Source: Lachnospiraceae bacterium (GTDB lineage: Bacteria; Bacillota; Clostridia; Lachnospirales; Lachnospiraceae). Taken from it: a stretch of DNA of 64,000 nucleotides. Of the stretch, positions 8,665 through 17,310 are shown piece by piece. How positions within the stretch are numbered: position 1 is the stretch's first letter; each line of letters opens with the position of its first letter. A program made the position numbers and the translations under genes. The notes below the pieces were generated by a model. The model had not been told where the DNA came from, ran no database searches, and saw nothing but the letters and a program-made list of their open reading frames with translations. The stretch spans positions 42,231 to 106,230 of the forward strand of contig QXWW01000013.1 of the NCBI GenBank assembly GCA_009911185.1, read 5' to 3'.

Positions 8665-10797
8665 CTACTTTCTCTCCTCTCCGGCAATCAGGCCAGCAAT
8701 ATCGAGAATCAGGGCAATGCTTCCATCTCCAAGCTGCGTACATCCGGATAACCCCTGGACTTTTCGGATATAGGACGGAATGGGTTTTACCACAATCTCC
8801 TGCTCCGCAATCAGCTCGTCGATAAACACACAGATAAATTTGCTCTCATGCTCTAATACCACCACGATGCCATCTTCAATATCTGTTTTGGATTCTTCCA
8901 GATGATAACGCTGATTCAGACGGATAAATGGATAGCATTCATTGCGGAGCATAATATACTCCTCTCCATCCGGCTCTTTCACAAGCATATCTCTGCGGAT
9001 TCTCACAAATTCCTTTACGGCATTTGTCTCAATCACAAAGGTAGAATTTCCAACCTGCATGACAATTCCATTGATAATCGCCAACGTCAGGGGAATCTTG
9101 AGCGTCATCTCACTTCCGGCGCCTTCCATGCTGTCAATTTCCAGATTACCGCCTACTGATTGTATATTTTTTACAACCACATCCATTCCTACGCCGCGGC
9201 CGGAATACTCTGTCACCTGCTCTTTGGTAGAAAAACCTGCATAAGTAATAAACTGATAGATTTCTTTCTCCGTAAACTCTGACATTGCCCGGTTGCCGAT
9301 AAGACCATTATTCTTGGCCTTTTCATACAACGCCTGTTTGTTCAGGCCTTTCCCGTCGTCGCGTACGATAATATACACCTTTCCGCCTTCATTCTTGGCT
9401 TCCAGCGTAATCTTTCCTTTGGGATTCTTTCCTGCCGCAATACGGTCTTCTTTCGATTCAATCCCGTGATCCACAGAATTACGGATCAAATGCATCAGCG
9501 GATCTGAAATATGTTCAATAATATTTTTATCCACCTCTGTATTCTCGCCAATCACTTCCAGTTCAATGTCCTTGCCCAGTTTTCTGGAAACGTCAAATAC
9601 GATACGGTTCATTTTCTGGAACGTATTGGTCAGCGACATCATACGCATGGACATAATCACATCCTGCAGTTCTGTAGTAATTTTGGAAAGCTGCCCCGCC
9701 GCTTTCTGAAAATTGGTAAGATCCAGACCCGGCACTTTCAGATCCGGGTTTTGAAGAACCACAGCTTCTGAAATCACCAGCTCGCCGATCATGTCCATAA
9801 GAGCATCCAGCTTTTCAACGTTTACGCTGATATAGGTCTGTTTCGGCTGCTGCTTAGGCTGATTCTTAGCCAGCTTTTTACTCTTTCCGGATTCTTTATT
9901 CTTGATAACATAATCACCGGGCGTCGGTTCTTTCTTTTCCTTCTTCTCTTCAGAGCCTTTGTCCTTATCATCCAGTTCTATGACAATATTGTCTTCCTCC
10001 TGATGATGGAAGCCCATTTCAAATTCCTGTTTTGTACAGTCATGAATCTCCACATGATCCATACCGGAGGTCTCGCCGATTGTACTGATAAGTTCTTCCT
10101 CGGTTGCCTGGCACTTCACCAGCATATGGAAGCCCTCTGCCAAAATAACCTCGCTGGTTGCTTCGTTTGTAATAATATCTTCCGGAATATACTGCATATC
10201 CTCGACAATTTCCTTCAGAGAATATACCGCCGTATAAGCGCGGATATTGCACATCTGCGTATCGCCGCGCCAGTAAATAGACACCTTATAATACTTACTG
10301 CTCTCGCTGCCTGTAGGCGCAATATAGAACTGTTCCGGCTCTACATATGTATTTTCCGGCGGCAGCTCATCGCCTTTCTTCTCAATTCCGGTTTTTATTC
10401 GGGTCAAAAATTTATCAATTTCATCTACAATTTTACTCTCATCACCATCCGGCGTTTCGCCTTCACGAATCTTATCTAACTCTCCGTTAATAAAATCCGA
10501 TACCTCCAGCACATGATCTACTAATTCTAAATGCGGAACATTCTCTGGATGAGATTCTCTTAAGTAATAAAATACGTCTTCCAGCTTATGGGATACCTTC
10601 GTGATATTTTCATACATCATAATACCCGAAGAGCCTTTGATGGTATGCATCGCACGGAATATTTCATTGATGGACGCTTCATCGAAACAATCCTCATCTT
10701 TCTTCTCCAATACAACATTTTCCAATGTCTCTAAAAGCTGCTCGCTCTCATAAAGAAACATATCCAGCATACTATCTGTGTTAAAGTCTTCTCCCAT
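8665..10797 (-). CDS. cheA: chemotaxis histidine kinase CheA
   Basis: The 710-residue protein shows all CheA domains in order: an HPt domain with phospho-His51 in AMHTIKGSSG; a middle P2-like region (about 165-260); an acidic-basic linker ending QPKQQPKQ; the dimerisation domain (INVEKLDALMDMIGELV); an HATPase domain with HLIRNSVDHGIE (N box) and IVRDDGKGL, SGRGVGMDVV (G boxes); and a C-terminal CheW-like domain. It phosphorylates CheY-type and CheB receivers. Nothing suggests it is inactive. Confidence 0.95.
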   Translation of the reverse strand: MGEDFNTDSMLDMFLYESEQLLETLENVVLEKKDEDCFDEASINEIFRAMHTIKGSSGIMMYENITKVSHKLEDVFYYLRESHPENVPHLELVDHVLEVSDFINGELDKIREGETPDGDESKIVDEIDKFLTRIKTGIEKKGDELPPENTYVEPEQFYIAPTGSESSKYYKVSIYWRGDTQMCNIRAYTAVYSLKEIVEDMQYIPEDIITNEATSEVILAEGFHMLVKCQATEEELISTIGETSGMDHVEIHDCTKQEFEMGFHHQEEDNIVIELDDKDKGSEEKKEKKEPTPGDYVIKNKESGKSKKLAKNQPKQQPKQTYISVNVEKLDALMDMIGELVISEAVVLQNPDLKVPGLDLTNFQKAAGQLSKITTELQDVIMSMRMMSLTNTFQKMNRIVFDVSRKLGKDIELEVIGENTEVDKNIIEHISDPLMHLIRNSVDHGIESKEDRIAAGKNPKGKITLEAKNEGGKVYIIVRDDGKGLNKQALYEKAKNNGLIGNRAMSEFTEKEIYQFITYAGFSTKEQVTEYSGRGVGMDVVVKNIQSVGGNLEIDSMEGAGSEMTLKIPLTLAIINGIVMQVGNSTFVIETNAVKEFVRIRRDMLVKEPDGEEYIMLRNECYPFIRLNQRYHLEESKTDIEDGIVVVLEHESKFICVFIDELIAEQEIVVKPIPSYIRKVQGLSGCTQLGDGSIALILDIAGLIAGEERK

Positions 10798-10837
10798 TTT
10801 CCCGCCCCCTTTCTTTCTGTGTATTGCAGTCTTTTTC

Positions 10838-11233
10838 TCAGTCTATCAGTTCCAGCTTCTTCAGGATCAGTTCAAATTTTTTCAAATCAATTGGCTTACC
10901 AGAATAAACCGTACATCCCATTTCAAAAGCCTTTTTTACATTGCGTTCTTCATTCAATGCCGTGGTCATGATGATTTTAACCCCGTCATTTCCCTGAATG
11001 CCGCGCTCTTTTTCAATGTCACGAATTGCCTTTAAAGCCTGATATCCGTCCAGCACTGGCATCATTACATCAAGACAAATTAAATCATACGGTTCTCCAT
11101 CCTCCAATGCCATCAGAAACGCATCAACCGCTTCCTCTCCATCTACGGTAATATCACAATCTCCATATTTCCCCAGATAGTTTGACATGAATTTGCGGCT
11201 TGCAAAATCGTCTTCTGCCAATAAAATTTTCAT
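10838..11233 (-). CDS. CheY-like single-domain response regulator
   Basis: A stand-alone receiver of 131 residues with the acidic pair in LLAEDD, phospho-acceptor Asp55 in ICLDVMMP, the switch Thr in IIMTTALNE and the Lys in YSGKPIDL. It has no output domain. Its place between cheA and cheB suggests it is the diffusible output of this CheA, but its segment ALEDGEPYD is longer than in flagellar CheY, so I do not assert a motor target. Confidence 0.9.
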   Translation of the reverse strand: MKILLAEDDFASRKFMSNYLGKYGDCDITVDGEEAVDAFLMALEDGEPYDLICLDVMMPVLDGYQALKAIRDIEKERGIQGNDGVKIIMTTALNEERNVKKAFEMGCTVYSGKPIDLKKFELILKKLELID

Positions 11234-11249
11234 AAATTCTGTCTCCTTT

Positions 11250-12272
11250 CTAATTGGTCTTTAATACACTGTATATCTTATTTGCTATATTAGAAAGCTC
11301 CATCTGATGCTGGACCGCTCCAATATCAAAGGCTACTTTAGGCATTCCATATACCACGCAGCTGGCTTCATTTTGTCCGATGGTAACAGCTCCTGCCTGG
11401 CGCATCTCTAAAAGCCCTTTTGCGCCGTCTCCGCCCATTCCTGTAAGTATTACCCCGACTGCATCCTTCTTTGCTGTCTTGGCAACGGAAGAAAACAATA
11501 CATCCACAGAAGGGCAGTGCCCGCTTACCTTTTCCCCTGCCTTGCATTCCACCTGGTATACCCCGTTTACTTTTACCAGCCGCAAATGCTTATCTCCCGG
11601 CGCTATCAAAACTCTCCCCGGCAAAACTCTGTCTCCTGTGGCGGCTTCCTTAACCGCTACCTGGCACTGGTTATTCAAACGGTTCGCATACATTTCCGTA
11701 AATCCCGGCGGCATATGCTGTACCACCACCACGCCCGGAATGTCCTTACGGAACTGGCTCACAACGTCAAAAATGGCTTCTGTCCCGCCGGTAGAAGCGC
11801 CTATGGCAACCACCATATCCTTCTTAATACCCGTCATACCAGCAACGGGACTGGCTTCCGCACGCTTTAGCTTGCCAACTTTCACCGTGGACGCAATTTT
11901 TATTTTCGTACCAAGCTCCTTCCGCAAAAATTCATCCATCTTCGCGGGATTTACCCCAGTTGGTTTACACACAAAATCCACGGCACCCGCTTCCATAGCG
12001 TCAAAAACTCTGGCGTCCAACGCACTGATCACCACTACCGGCAGCGGATACTGGGGCATCAGTTTTCTCAAAAACTTAATCCCATCCATTTTTGGCATTT
12101 CCACATCCAATGTCATTACATCCGGTCGGTACTCTATGATAGCGTCTCGCGCCGCATAGGCATCGCCAGCCTGCGCCACCACTTCTATAAGGGGATCTGC
12201 CCTCAGGCTCTGTACTAGCAGACTGCGGAACATTGCAGAATCATCTACAACCAATACTTTAATTTTGCGCAT
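11250..12272 (-). CDS. cheB: chemotaxis methylesterase/deamidase CheB
   Basis: CheB removes receptor methyl groups and deamidates glutamines. An N-terminal receiver (VLVVDDSAM, Asp56 in MTLDVEMPKMDG) is joined to the esterase domain with the catalytic triad in AIGASTGGTEA (Ser), VVQHMPPGF (His) and LTGMGGDGAKG (Asp). The 340-residue length is standard. It sits 16 bp upstream of the CheY-like gene. Confidence 0.95.
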   Translation of the reverse strand: MRKIKVLVVDDSAMFRSLLVQSLRADPLIEVVAQAGDAYAARDAIIEYRPDVMTLDVEMPKMDGIKFLRKLMPQYPLPVVVISALDARVFDAMEAGAVDFVCKPTGVNPAKMDEFLRKELGTKIKIASTVKVGKLKRAEASPVAGMTGIKKDMVVAIGASTGGTEAIFDVVSQFRKDIPGVVVVQHMPPGFTEMYANRLNNQCQVAVKEAATGDRVLPGRVLIAPGDKHLRLVKVNGVYQVECKAGEKVSGHCPSVDVLFSSVAKTAKKDAVGVILTGMGGDGAKGLLEMRQAGAVTIGQNEASCVVYGMPKVAFDIGAVQHQMELSNIANKIYSVLKTN

Positions 12273-12301
12273 TCCATTTTCCTGCTTTCTTTTCTAAATC
12301 T

Positions 12302-13105
12302 CTATTTCCGATATATTGACGGCATCACATACTTATAATTGGTCCCCTTGCGGTCGACCGCTTCTGTGGTTCCCACAAACAAATAGCCTCCCGGCTCCAG
12401 ATAATCATACACTTTATGCAGAAGCTGCCTCTTTGTATTATCATCAAAATATATCATCACATTCCTCAAAAAAACTACATGAAACGGTCTTTTAAAAGGA
12501 AATGGATTCATCAGATTAAACTGCCTGAAAATCACTTCATTCCTTAGTTCCTGCGTTGCCTGGTATTCCATTTCATTTACTTTTTTAAAATACTTTCTGC
12601 GCCATTTCTCCGGCAGCGGTTCAATCTGCTCCTGCAAATACTTTCCTTTACTGGCATGCTGCAGAACTTTCGTTGAAATGTCCGTAGCAAGTATTTTCGT
12701 ATCCCATTTCGGCTGTTCCATCCCAAAAAAATCCTGTAAAACCATGGCTATGGTGTATGGCTCTTCTCCTGTGGAAGAAGCTGCAGACCATATTCTCAAA
12801 TCTCTCCTGCCCGCCTCTTTCACTTTCAGTTCGGGAAGAATCTCTTTCTGTAAAAACTCCAGGTGTTCAAATTCTCTCATAAAGTATGTATGGTTGGTAG
12901 TCAGGGCATTAATTAGATTCCGCGCCTCATCCCCATTGGGATTCTTCTCCACTTTCTCCATATATTCATCATAGCCGCTGTAACCATTCCTCAGAAGATA
13001 ATTCTCCAATCTTCCATTAATCAATACCTGTTTCTCACTGAGATCAATACCACTTGTTTTCTTTACATATGCTACAACGCGGCGAAATTCACGCTCCGTA
13101 ATCAT
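12302..13105 (-). CDS. cheR: chemotaxis receptor methyltransferase CheR
   Basis: CheR methylates MCP glutamates with S-adenosylmethionine. The N-terminal helical domain (residues 1-75) is followed by the SAM-binding domain with RIWSAASSTGEEPYTIAM and LATDIS, and later VVFLRNVMIYFDD. The length (267) matches the minimal CheR without TPR repeats. A good promoter lies about 50-80 bp upstream, so cheR-B-Y-A-W-mcp may be transcribed separately from the two upstream genes. Confidence 0.95.
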   Translation of the reverse strand: MITEREFRRVVAYVKKTSGIDLSEKQVLINGRLENYLLRNGYSGYDEYMEKVEKNPNGDEARNLINALTTNHTYFMREFEHLEFLQKEILPELKVKEAGRRDLRIWSAASSTGEEPYTIAMVLQDFFGMEQPKWDTKILATDISTKVLQHASKGKYLQEQIEPLPEKWRRKYFKKVNEMEYQATQELRNEVIFRQFNLMNPFPFKRPFHVVFLRNVMIYFDDNTKRQLLHKVYDYLEPGGYLFVGTTEAVDRKGTNYKYVMPSIYRK

Positions 13106-13155
13106 CCTGTTACTCCTATCAAAAACCTTTGTCGATTACTTGCCACATCTTTATT

Positions 13156-13184
13156 ATGATACTATATTTCTCATAAGTTGTCAA
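13156..13184 (-). promoter_or_regulatory. candidate sigma-A promoter before cheR
   Basis: TTGACA, a 17-bp spacer and TATCAT on the minus strand in the gap between the HD-GYP gene and cheR. The -35 is perfect. Confidence 0.6.
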
Positions 13185-13198
13185 TTATCGCGCTTGTC

Positions 13199-14275
13199 TC
13201 AGCTATGGCGAAGCTGCCTTTTTATCTTCAGAAAAACCTTTACGATTTCCGGGTCAAAAAAGGTATTGCTTTTCTCCTCTATAATTTCCAGCGTCTTCTG
13301 TTCATCGCAGCCTTCTTCTCCTCCTGCTCCAATCAGAGTGTCATACAAATCTGCCACCATAGTAATTCTGGCAGAAAGAGGAATGTCCTTGCCTGACGCT
13401 CCCTGCGGATAACCGCTGCCGTCCCAGCGCGCATGGTGGAAACGGGCAATCTCAATTGCCATAGGCAGAAAGCTGTTCTTAGGCGTATTCTGGAATACAC
13501 GCTCCAAAATCTGCGCCCCCTGCAGCGCATGGTTCTTTGAGTTTTGCAAATCTTCTATTCGAAACGTCATAGGTTTCATAAGCGCATCGCTGGGCACCTG
13601 AATTTTTCCAATATCATGAAGCCTGGACGCCACCTCGATGTTATCAATAAAACTCTCCGTTATCTCTTCGTCAAATTCCGGGCTAAACTGAAGCCCCTGG
13701 GCCAGCATCCTGCAATTATGCGCCACATTTTCCATATGGTTATCGGTCTCTGCATCCCGTTCTTCCGTCAGTGCCGCAAGCGCATACAAGATGTTCTTCT
13801 GCTCATCCTCAATTCTCCTCGCCTGACTACTGATAACACTGTGAAGCCTGCGATTGCTCATTTCCAGCTCCTGCTGCATCTCATAAATCTTAAGGTGATT
13901 CCTGACCCGCATGGTTACTTCCGTCACCTCAAAAGGCTTGCCGATATAATCCACTGCCCCCAGTTTAAACCCACGTACCTTATCCTCGCTTGAATCTGCC
14001 GCCGAAATGAAAATAACCGGTATATCCCGCGTTACCGGACTTTCCTTCAAGCGTTCGCAAAATTCATAACCATCCATTTCCGGCATAAAAACATCCAGAA
14101 GGATCAACTGGGGACGGCTCTCGGCTATCAGCGCCGCCGCCTCCGCCGCGCTGGAGGCGCACCTTGGAGTATACCCGATTCCTTCTATCATATTTTCCAG
14201 AATCATCAGATTGGCATCCACATCATCTACAATTACAATCTGCGCACCACTGCCAGATTCTCTAGCATTTTCCAT
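13199..14275 (-). CDS. response regulator with HD-GYP-type phosphodiesterase domain
   Basis: The receiver (residues 10-130; Asp61 in LLDVFMPEMDG) and a coiled-coil linker (about 135-175) lead to an HD-GYP domain with the HD dyad in ASRLHDIGKIQVP and FHHARWDGSGYPQG near the C-terminus. Known HD-GYP proteins hydrolyse c-di-GMP. Here the usual HHE reads HHA, one departure from consensus, so activity is likely but not certain. The upstream PAS kinase ends 1 bp before its start and is its probable partner. Confidence 0.9.
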   Translation of the reverse strand: MENARESGSGAQIVIVDDVDANLMILENMIEGIGYTPRCASSAAEAAALIAESRPQLILLDVFMPEMDGYEFCERLKESPVTRDIPVIFISAADSSEDKVRGFKLGAVDYIGKPFEVTEVTMRVRNHLKIYEMQQELEMSNRRLHSVISSQARRIEDEQKNILYALAALTEERDAETDNHMENVAHNCRMLAQGLQFSPEFDEEITESFIDNIEVASRLHDIGKIQVPSDALMKPMTFRIEDLQNSKNHALQGAQILERVFQNTPKNSFLPMAIEIARFHHARWDGSGYPQGASGKDIPLSARITMVADLYDTLIGAGGEEGCDEQKTLEIIEEKSNTFFDPEIVKVFLKIKRQLRHS

Positions 14276-14276
14276 T

Positions 14277-15737
14277 CTATTTTCCTCCGATGTCCTCCAT
14301 TAAGGCTGACTTCAAATCTTTGTACTGTTCCAAACTCTTTTCATAATTTGCCTTTCTCACATTCATTTCCATGCGGAACGCTGATTTTTTAACCTCTCTT
14401 GGCGCCTGTTCCACCAGTTCCTTAATGTTATGTGCAAAGGCTTCCGCCTTATCCCATGCTTCCACTTCCATGCATATGATCAGTTTCTCCATCTTGCTTG
14501 CAATTTCCTGCTGGTTCTCCGGGGTTCCGTATTGGAAAATCTTCTCCAGGTCATCATATTGCGACATATCCTGCTTCTGGTTAATAAATTCAAACCGTTC
14601 GCCGGTTTTGATTCCCTCTTCTCTGTTCTGTGACAGATGCAGACGGACGGAAAATGAAAAACTGCTTCCCTTTCCTTTTTCACTGTCCAGATGTATCGTG
14701 CCGTGCATCAATTCAATCAACTGCTTGGTGATAGACAACCCGAGACCGGTCCCGCCGTATTTCCTGGTGATGGAAGCGTCTACCTGAGAAAAGCTCTTGA
14801 ACAGTTTATCCTTCTCTTCCGGTGAAATTCCAATACCTGTGTCTGAAACCACAAAAAACAGCTCAATCTCATCGTCAAACTGTACCGTCTTCGTCACTTC
14901 TATATTGATATAACCCACACTGGTAAATTTTACTGCATTGGAAAGCAAATTATTCAAAATCTGTGTCAATCGAAGCTGATCTCCCACCAAATACTCCGGG
15001 ATACTTTTTTCAATATTCACCATAATCCGCAATCCTTTGGCATTAATTGCAGTTATATTGGTCTCAACTGCATGATTTACCATTTCATAAAAATTAAATT
15101 CTTTCTGCTCAATTACAAACTTTCCCGCTTCCAATTTAGAAAAATCCAGAATATTGTTGATAATGGCAGACATGTTTTCACAGCAACGGATAATAATATC
15201 CAGTGTACTTTTGACTTCTCCCGAAACTCCCGCCTCCAAAAGATTCGTGACATGCCCACGGATTCCATTCACCGGCGTCCGAAGCTCATGGGTCACATTT
15301 GCTACAAATTCATTTCGAACCTTGATGGTCTCTTCCATCTCCTCCTTCATACGCACAAGCTTACGCTCCGTCTCAATTCGCTTGGCGACATTGATTGCAA
15401 ACAAAAAATGGCATTGTTCGTCTATCACTGCGGTCATGCGCACAGGAAAACAGGTTCCGTTCTTGCGGTACATCATCCCTTCTTTCATTTTCTTCAGGGT
15501 CTCCAGCGGGAAATCATCATTTTCACGATGCAGTTCTCCGGGAAACAGCATATCCAGGCTTAGCTGCGTCAGCTTCTCTCCATATCCCAAATCTTCTTGT
15601 GCCAGTGCATTTCCATATAGAATCCTGCCCTGATTGTCAAATTTTAAAATAATCTCCAGGGATGCTTCCATAAAACGGTAGACATCTTCCCCCTGCAATG
15701 CGTCCTGTTCCATCTTTCCACCTCTTTTATCTGACAT
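14277..15737 (-). CDS. cytoplasmic PAS histidine kinase with HPt-like tail
   Basis: This 486-residue protein has no membrane segment. A PAS domain (about 22-120), a short coiled coil and a HisKA domain with phospho-His in ANVTHELRTPVNG are followed by HATPase_c with LLSNAVKFT (N box), VSDTGIGIS and TGLGLSITKQL. The last ~95 residues form a four-helix, HPt-like module in which EAFAHNIKELVEQ occupies the place of the usual AHTLKGSS. There is no receiver domain. It heads the operon and probably phosphorylates the neighbouring REC-HD-GYP protein (inference). Confidence 0.88.
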   Translation of the reverse strand: MSDKRGGKMEQDALQGEDVYRFMEASLEIILKFDNQGRILYGNALAQEDLGYGEKLTQLSLDMLFPGELHRENDDFPLETLKKMKEGMMYRKNGTCFPVRMTAVIDEQCHFLFAINVAKRIETERKLVRMKEEMEETIKVRNEFVANVTHELRTPVNGIRGHVTNLLEAGVSGEVKSTLDIIIRCCENMSAIINNILDFSKLEAGKFVIEQKEFNFYEMVNHAVETNITAINAKGLRIMVNIEKSIPEYLVGDQLRLTQILNNLLSNAVKFTSVGYINIEVTKTVQFDDEIELFFVVSDTGIGISPEEKDKLFKSFSQVDASITRKYGGTGLGLSITKQLIELMHGTIHLDSEKGKGSSFSFSVRLHLSQNREEGIKTGERFEFINQKQDMSQYDDLEKIFQYGTPENQQEIASKMEKLIICMEVEAWDKAEAFAHNIKELVEQAPREVKKSAFRMEMNVRKANYEKSLEQYKDLKSALMEDIGGK

Positions 15738-15783
15738 ATTTCAGCCTGTCTTTGACTTTTCGACTTTAATTTTACTATATTTT

Positions 15784-15812
15784 AGTATAAGGTCTGACAA
15801 ATAAGGTGTCAA
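15784..15812 (-). promoter_or_regulatory. strong sigma-A promoter of the chemosensory operon
   Basis: TTGACA, 17 bp, TATACT on the minus strand, 47-75 bp ahead of the PAS kinase start. Confidence 0.8.
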
Positions 15813-15954
15813 GACTAAAGTACCGTGGTAAATAAAGGAATACAGATTGCATACCCAACATCAAAATAATTGCTCTTGTGCGCGTGTGCATTTTCTTTTT
15901 CTTCTGCAGAAAAATTTTCTCGCTTTAATCCAAAAACTCTTTTCTAACATTTAG

Positions 15955-15991
15955 AAAAACTCCAACTTCTGCTTCCGCAAAAATTGGAGTT
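15955..15991 (-). terminator. terminator of the tRNA cluster
   Basis: AACTCCAA and TTGGAGTT form an 8-bp stem 11 bp after tRNA-Leu, followed by a T-run on the minus strand. The sequence just beyond (about 15880-15958) weakly resembles the end of the 6.2-6.7 kb repeat unit. Confidence 0.75.
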
Positions 15992-16002
15992 CTCAAAAAT
16001 AA

Positions 16003-16086
16003 TGCCGGCGACCGGAATCGAACCGGTACGATGTCGCCACCACAGGATTTTAAGTCCTGCGCGTCTGCCAGTTCCGCCACGCCGGC
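16003..16086 (-). tRNA. tRNA-Leu (TAA)
   Basis: 84 nt. The acceptor stem GCCGGCG pairs with CGCCGGC. The anticodon loop CTTAAAA gives TAA; a class II variable arm and TTCGATTC T-loop are present. No CCA is encoded. Last tRNA of the cluster. Confidence 0.96.
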
Positions 16087-16090
16087 ATCC

Positions 16091-16163
16091 TGGGACCTAC
16101 AGGGCTCGAACCTGTGACCCTCTGCTTGTAAGGCAGATGCTCTCCCAGCTGAGCTAAGATCCC
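16091..16163 (-). tRNA. tRNA-Val (TAC)
   Basis: 73 nt with GGGATCT acceptor, D-loop TTAGCTCAGCTGGGAGA, anticodon loop CTTACAA and T-arm CAGGTTCGAGCCCTG. Only 4 bp separate it from tRNA-Leu. Confidence 0.96.
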
Positions 16164-16175
16164 ACGTATTACTTA

Positions 16176-16314
16176 TAGTGAGCGTTAAGAATATAATAAC
16201 CAAATCGTGACAAGCTCGCTTGGCTAAAACTCGGTATTTATATTCTTATCCGAGCATTAGCGCGGAATGGCGATTCGCAGAACCGACATACACACCCACG
16301 GTAAACTCTCACTA
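16176..16314. repeat. nested inverted repeats in the spacer between tRNA-Asp and tRNA-Val
   Basis: The 155-bp spacer is much longer than the others (4 to about 25 bp). TAAGAATATAA (16186-16196) recurs as a perfect inverted copy at 16238-16248, and TAGTGAG (16176-16182) is inverted at 16308-16314. No tRNA or ORF is recognisable. It may be a processing hairpin or the scar of a lost tRNA or insertion. Confidence 0.6.
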
Positions 16315-16318
16315 CAGA

Positions 16319-16392
16319 CGACCCAGAAGGGACTCGAACCCTCGACCTCCGCCGTGACAGGGCGGCGCTCTAACCAACTGAGCCACTAGGCC
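16319..16392 (-). tRNA. tRNA-Asp (GTC)
   Basis: 74 nt, acceptor GGCCTAG/CTGGGTC with G as discriminator, anticodon loop CTGTCAC, T-arm GAGGGTTCGAGTCCCTT. Confidence 0.95.
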
Positions 16393-16417
16393 ATATATGT
16401 AGTCATAGTTAATAAAA

Positions 16418-16491
16418 TGGACCTTCGGGGACTCGAACCCAGGACCGACCGGTTATGAGCCGGTTGCTCTAACCAACTGAGCTAAAGGTCC
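16418..16491 (-). tRNA. tRNA-Met (CAT), elongator type
   Basis: 74 nt, acceptor GGACCTT/AAGGTCC, anticodon loop CTCATAA. The first base pair of the acceptor is a normal G-C, so it is not the initiator. A tRNA-Ile2 with modified CAT cannot be excluded by anticodon alone, but the body resembles Firmicute elongator Met. Confidence 0.9.
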
Positions 16492-16511
16492 AAGTTGAAC
16501 TTATCAACGTA

Positions 16512-16584
16512 AGCCGATGATCGGACTCGAACCGATAACCTGCTGATTACAAATCAGCTGCTCTGCCAATTGAGCCACATCGGC
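16512..16584 (-). tRNA. tRNA-Thr (TGT)
   Basis: 73 nt, acceptor GCCGATG/CATCGGC, anticodon loop TTTGTAA, T-arm ATCGGTTCGAGTCCGAT. Confidence 0.95.
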
Positions 16585-16603
16585 ATATTATTAACTATGT
16601 CAA

Positions 16604-16675
16604 TGACTCCTACGGGAATCGAACCCGTGTTACCGCCGTGAAAGGGCGATGTCTTAACCGCTTGACCAAGGAGCC
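16604..16675 (-). tRNA. tRNA-Glu (TTC)
   Basis: 72 nt, acceptor GGCTCCT/AGGAGTC, anticodon loop CTTTCAC, T-arm ACGGGTTCGATTCCCGT. First tRNA of the cluster. Confidence 0.95.
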
Positions 16676-16737
16676 TTATACCATAAACTTGTCTGAAAAA
16701 TCTTTGAGTTTGACGTTACTGCATCAGCAACGAATTT

Positions 16738-16766
16738 ATATTATCATAAGTTCACCCATATTGCAA
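16738..16766 (-). promoter_or_regulatory. candidate promoter of the tRNA cluster
   Basis: TTGCAA, 17 bp, TAATAT on the minus strand, about 63 bp ahead of tRNA-Glu. Confidence 0.6.
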
Positions 16767-16785
16767 GCGCTTTTTTAAATTATTT

Positions 16786-17277
16786 TTATTCTGTTTTACT
16801 CAAATAGTGAATTGAGAAATGTGCCTCCCCGTTTTCATCAATTTCCATTAAAGCATAAGAAGGCTTATGCCCTTCCTGTCTGGGATAAGAAACGCTTCCC
16901 GGATTTAAAACGACTACTCCTTTACTGGCATCCAGCAGCGGTCTGTGCGTATGACCAAACATAACGATATCCATACCGCGGCCCGCCGCCTCCTTGCGGA
17001 TATCTTCCACCCCCATGGAAACATAATAATAATGGCCATGCGTGATTAACACACGGTATTTTCCAATGTTTAGTTCCTTCTCACGCTCCAAATCCGAGAA
17101 AAAATCATTATTTCCCCCGACAATTTCCAGTGGACAATCCACCATGCCTGCGATATACTCCTCGCACCCTTCCGAATCTCCAAGATGTATCATCATATCA
17201 ATATGCCCCGCAGTTTTTATAACTTCTTCCAGGGCTTTATGTTTCTTATGCGTATCACTGACAATTAATATTCTCAT
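16786..17277 (-). CDS. YfcE/MJ0936-type metallophosphoesterase
   Basis: A small calcineurin-like phosphoesterase (about 163 residues). Metal ligands appear in order: ILIVSDTHKKH (D, H), IHLGDSEG (D), VGGNND (N), LITHGHYY (H) and MFGHTHRP (HxH). The start MRILIV is chosen because AAGGAAGAG precedes it; an in-frame ATG lies 18 bp upstream. It follows rdgB closely, a common pairing in Firmicutes. Substrates are unknown; related proteins cleave phosphodiesters in vitro. Confidence 0.9.
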   Translation of the reverse strand: MRILIVSDTHKKHKALEEVIKTAGHIDMMIHLGDSEGCEEYIAGMVDCPLEIVGGNNDFFSDLEREKELNIGKYRVLITHGHYYYVSMGVEDIRKEAAGRGMDIVMFGHTHRPLLDASKGVVVLNPGSVSYPRQEGHKPSYALMEIDENGEAHFSIHYLSKTE

Positions 17278-17310
17278 AACTCTTCCTTCATCCATCCCTC
17301 TGTTCCTGTA

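Noticed and set aside
15925..16203. 92-codon ORF over the tRNA cluster
   Set aside because: It covers tRNA-Leu and tRNA-Val completely; the translation is tRNA sequence.
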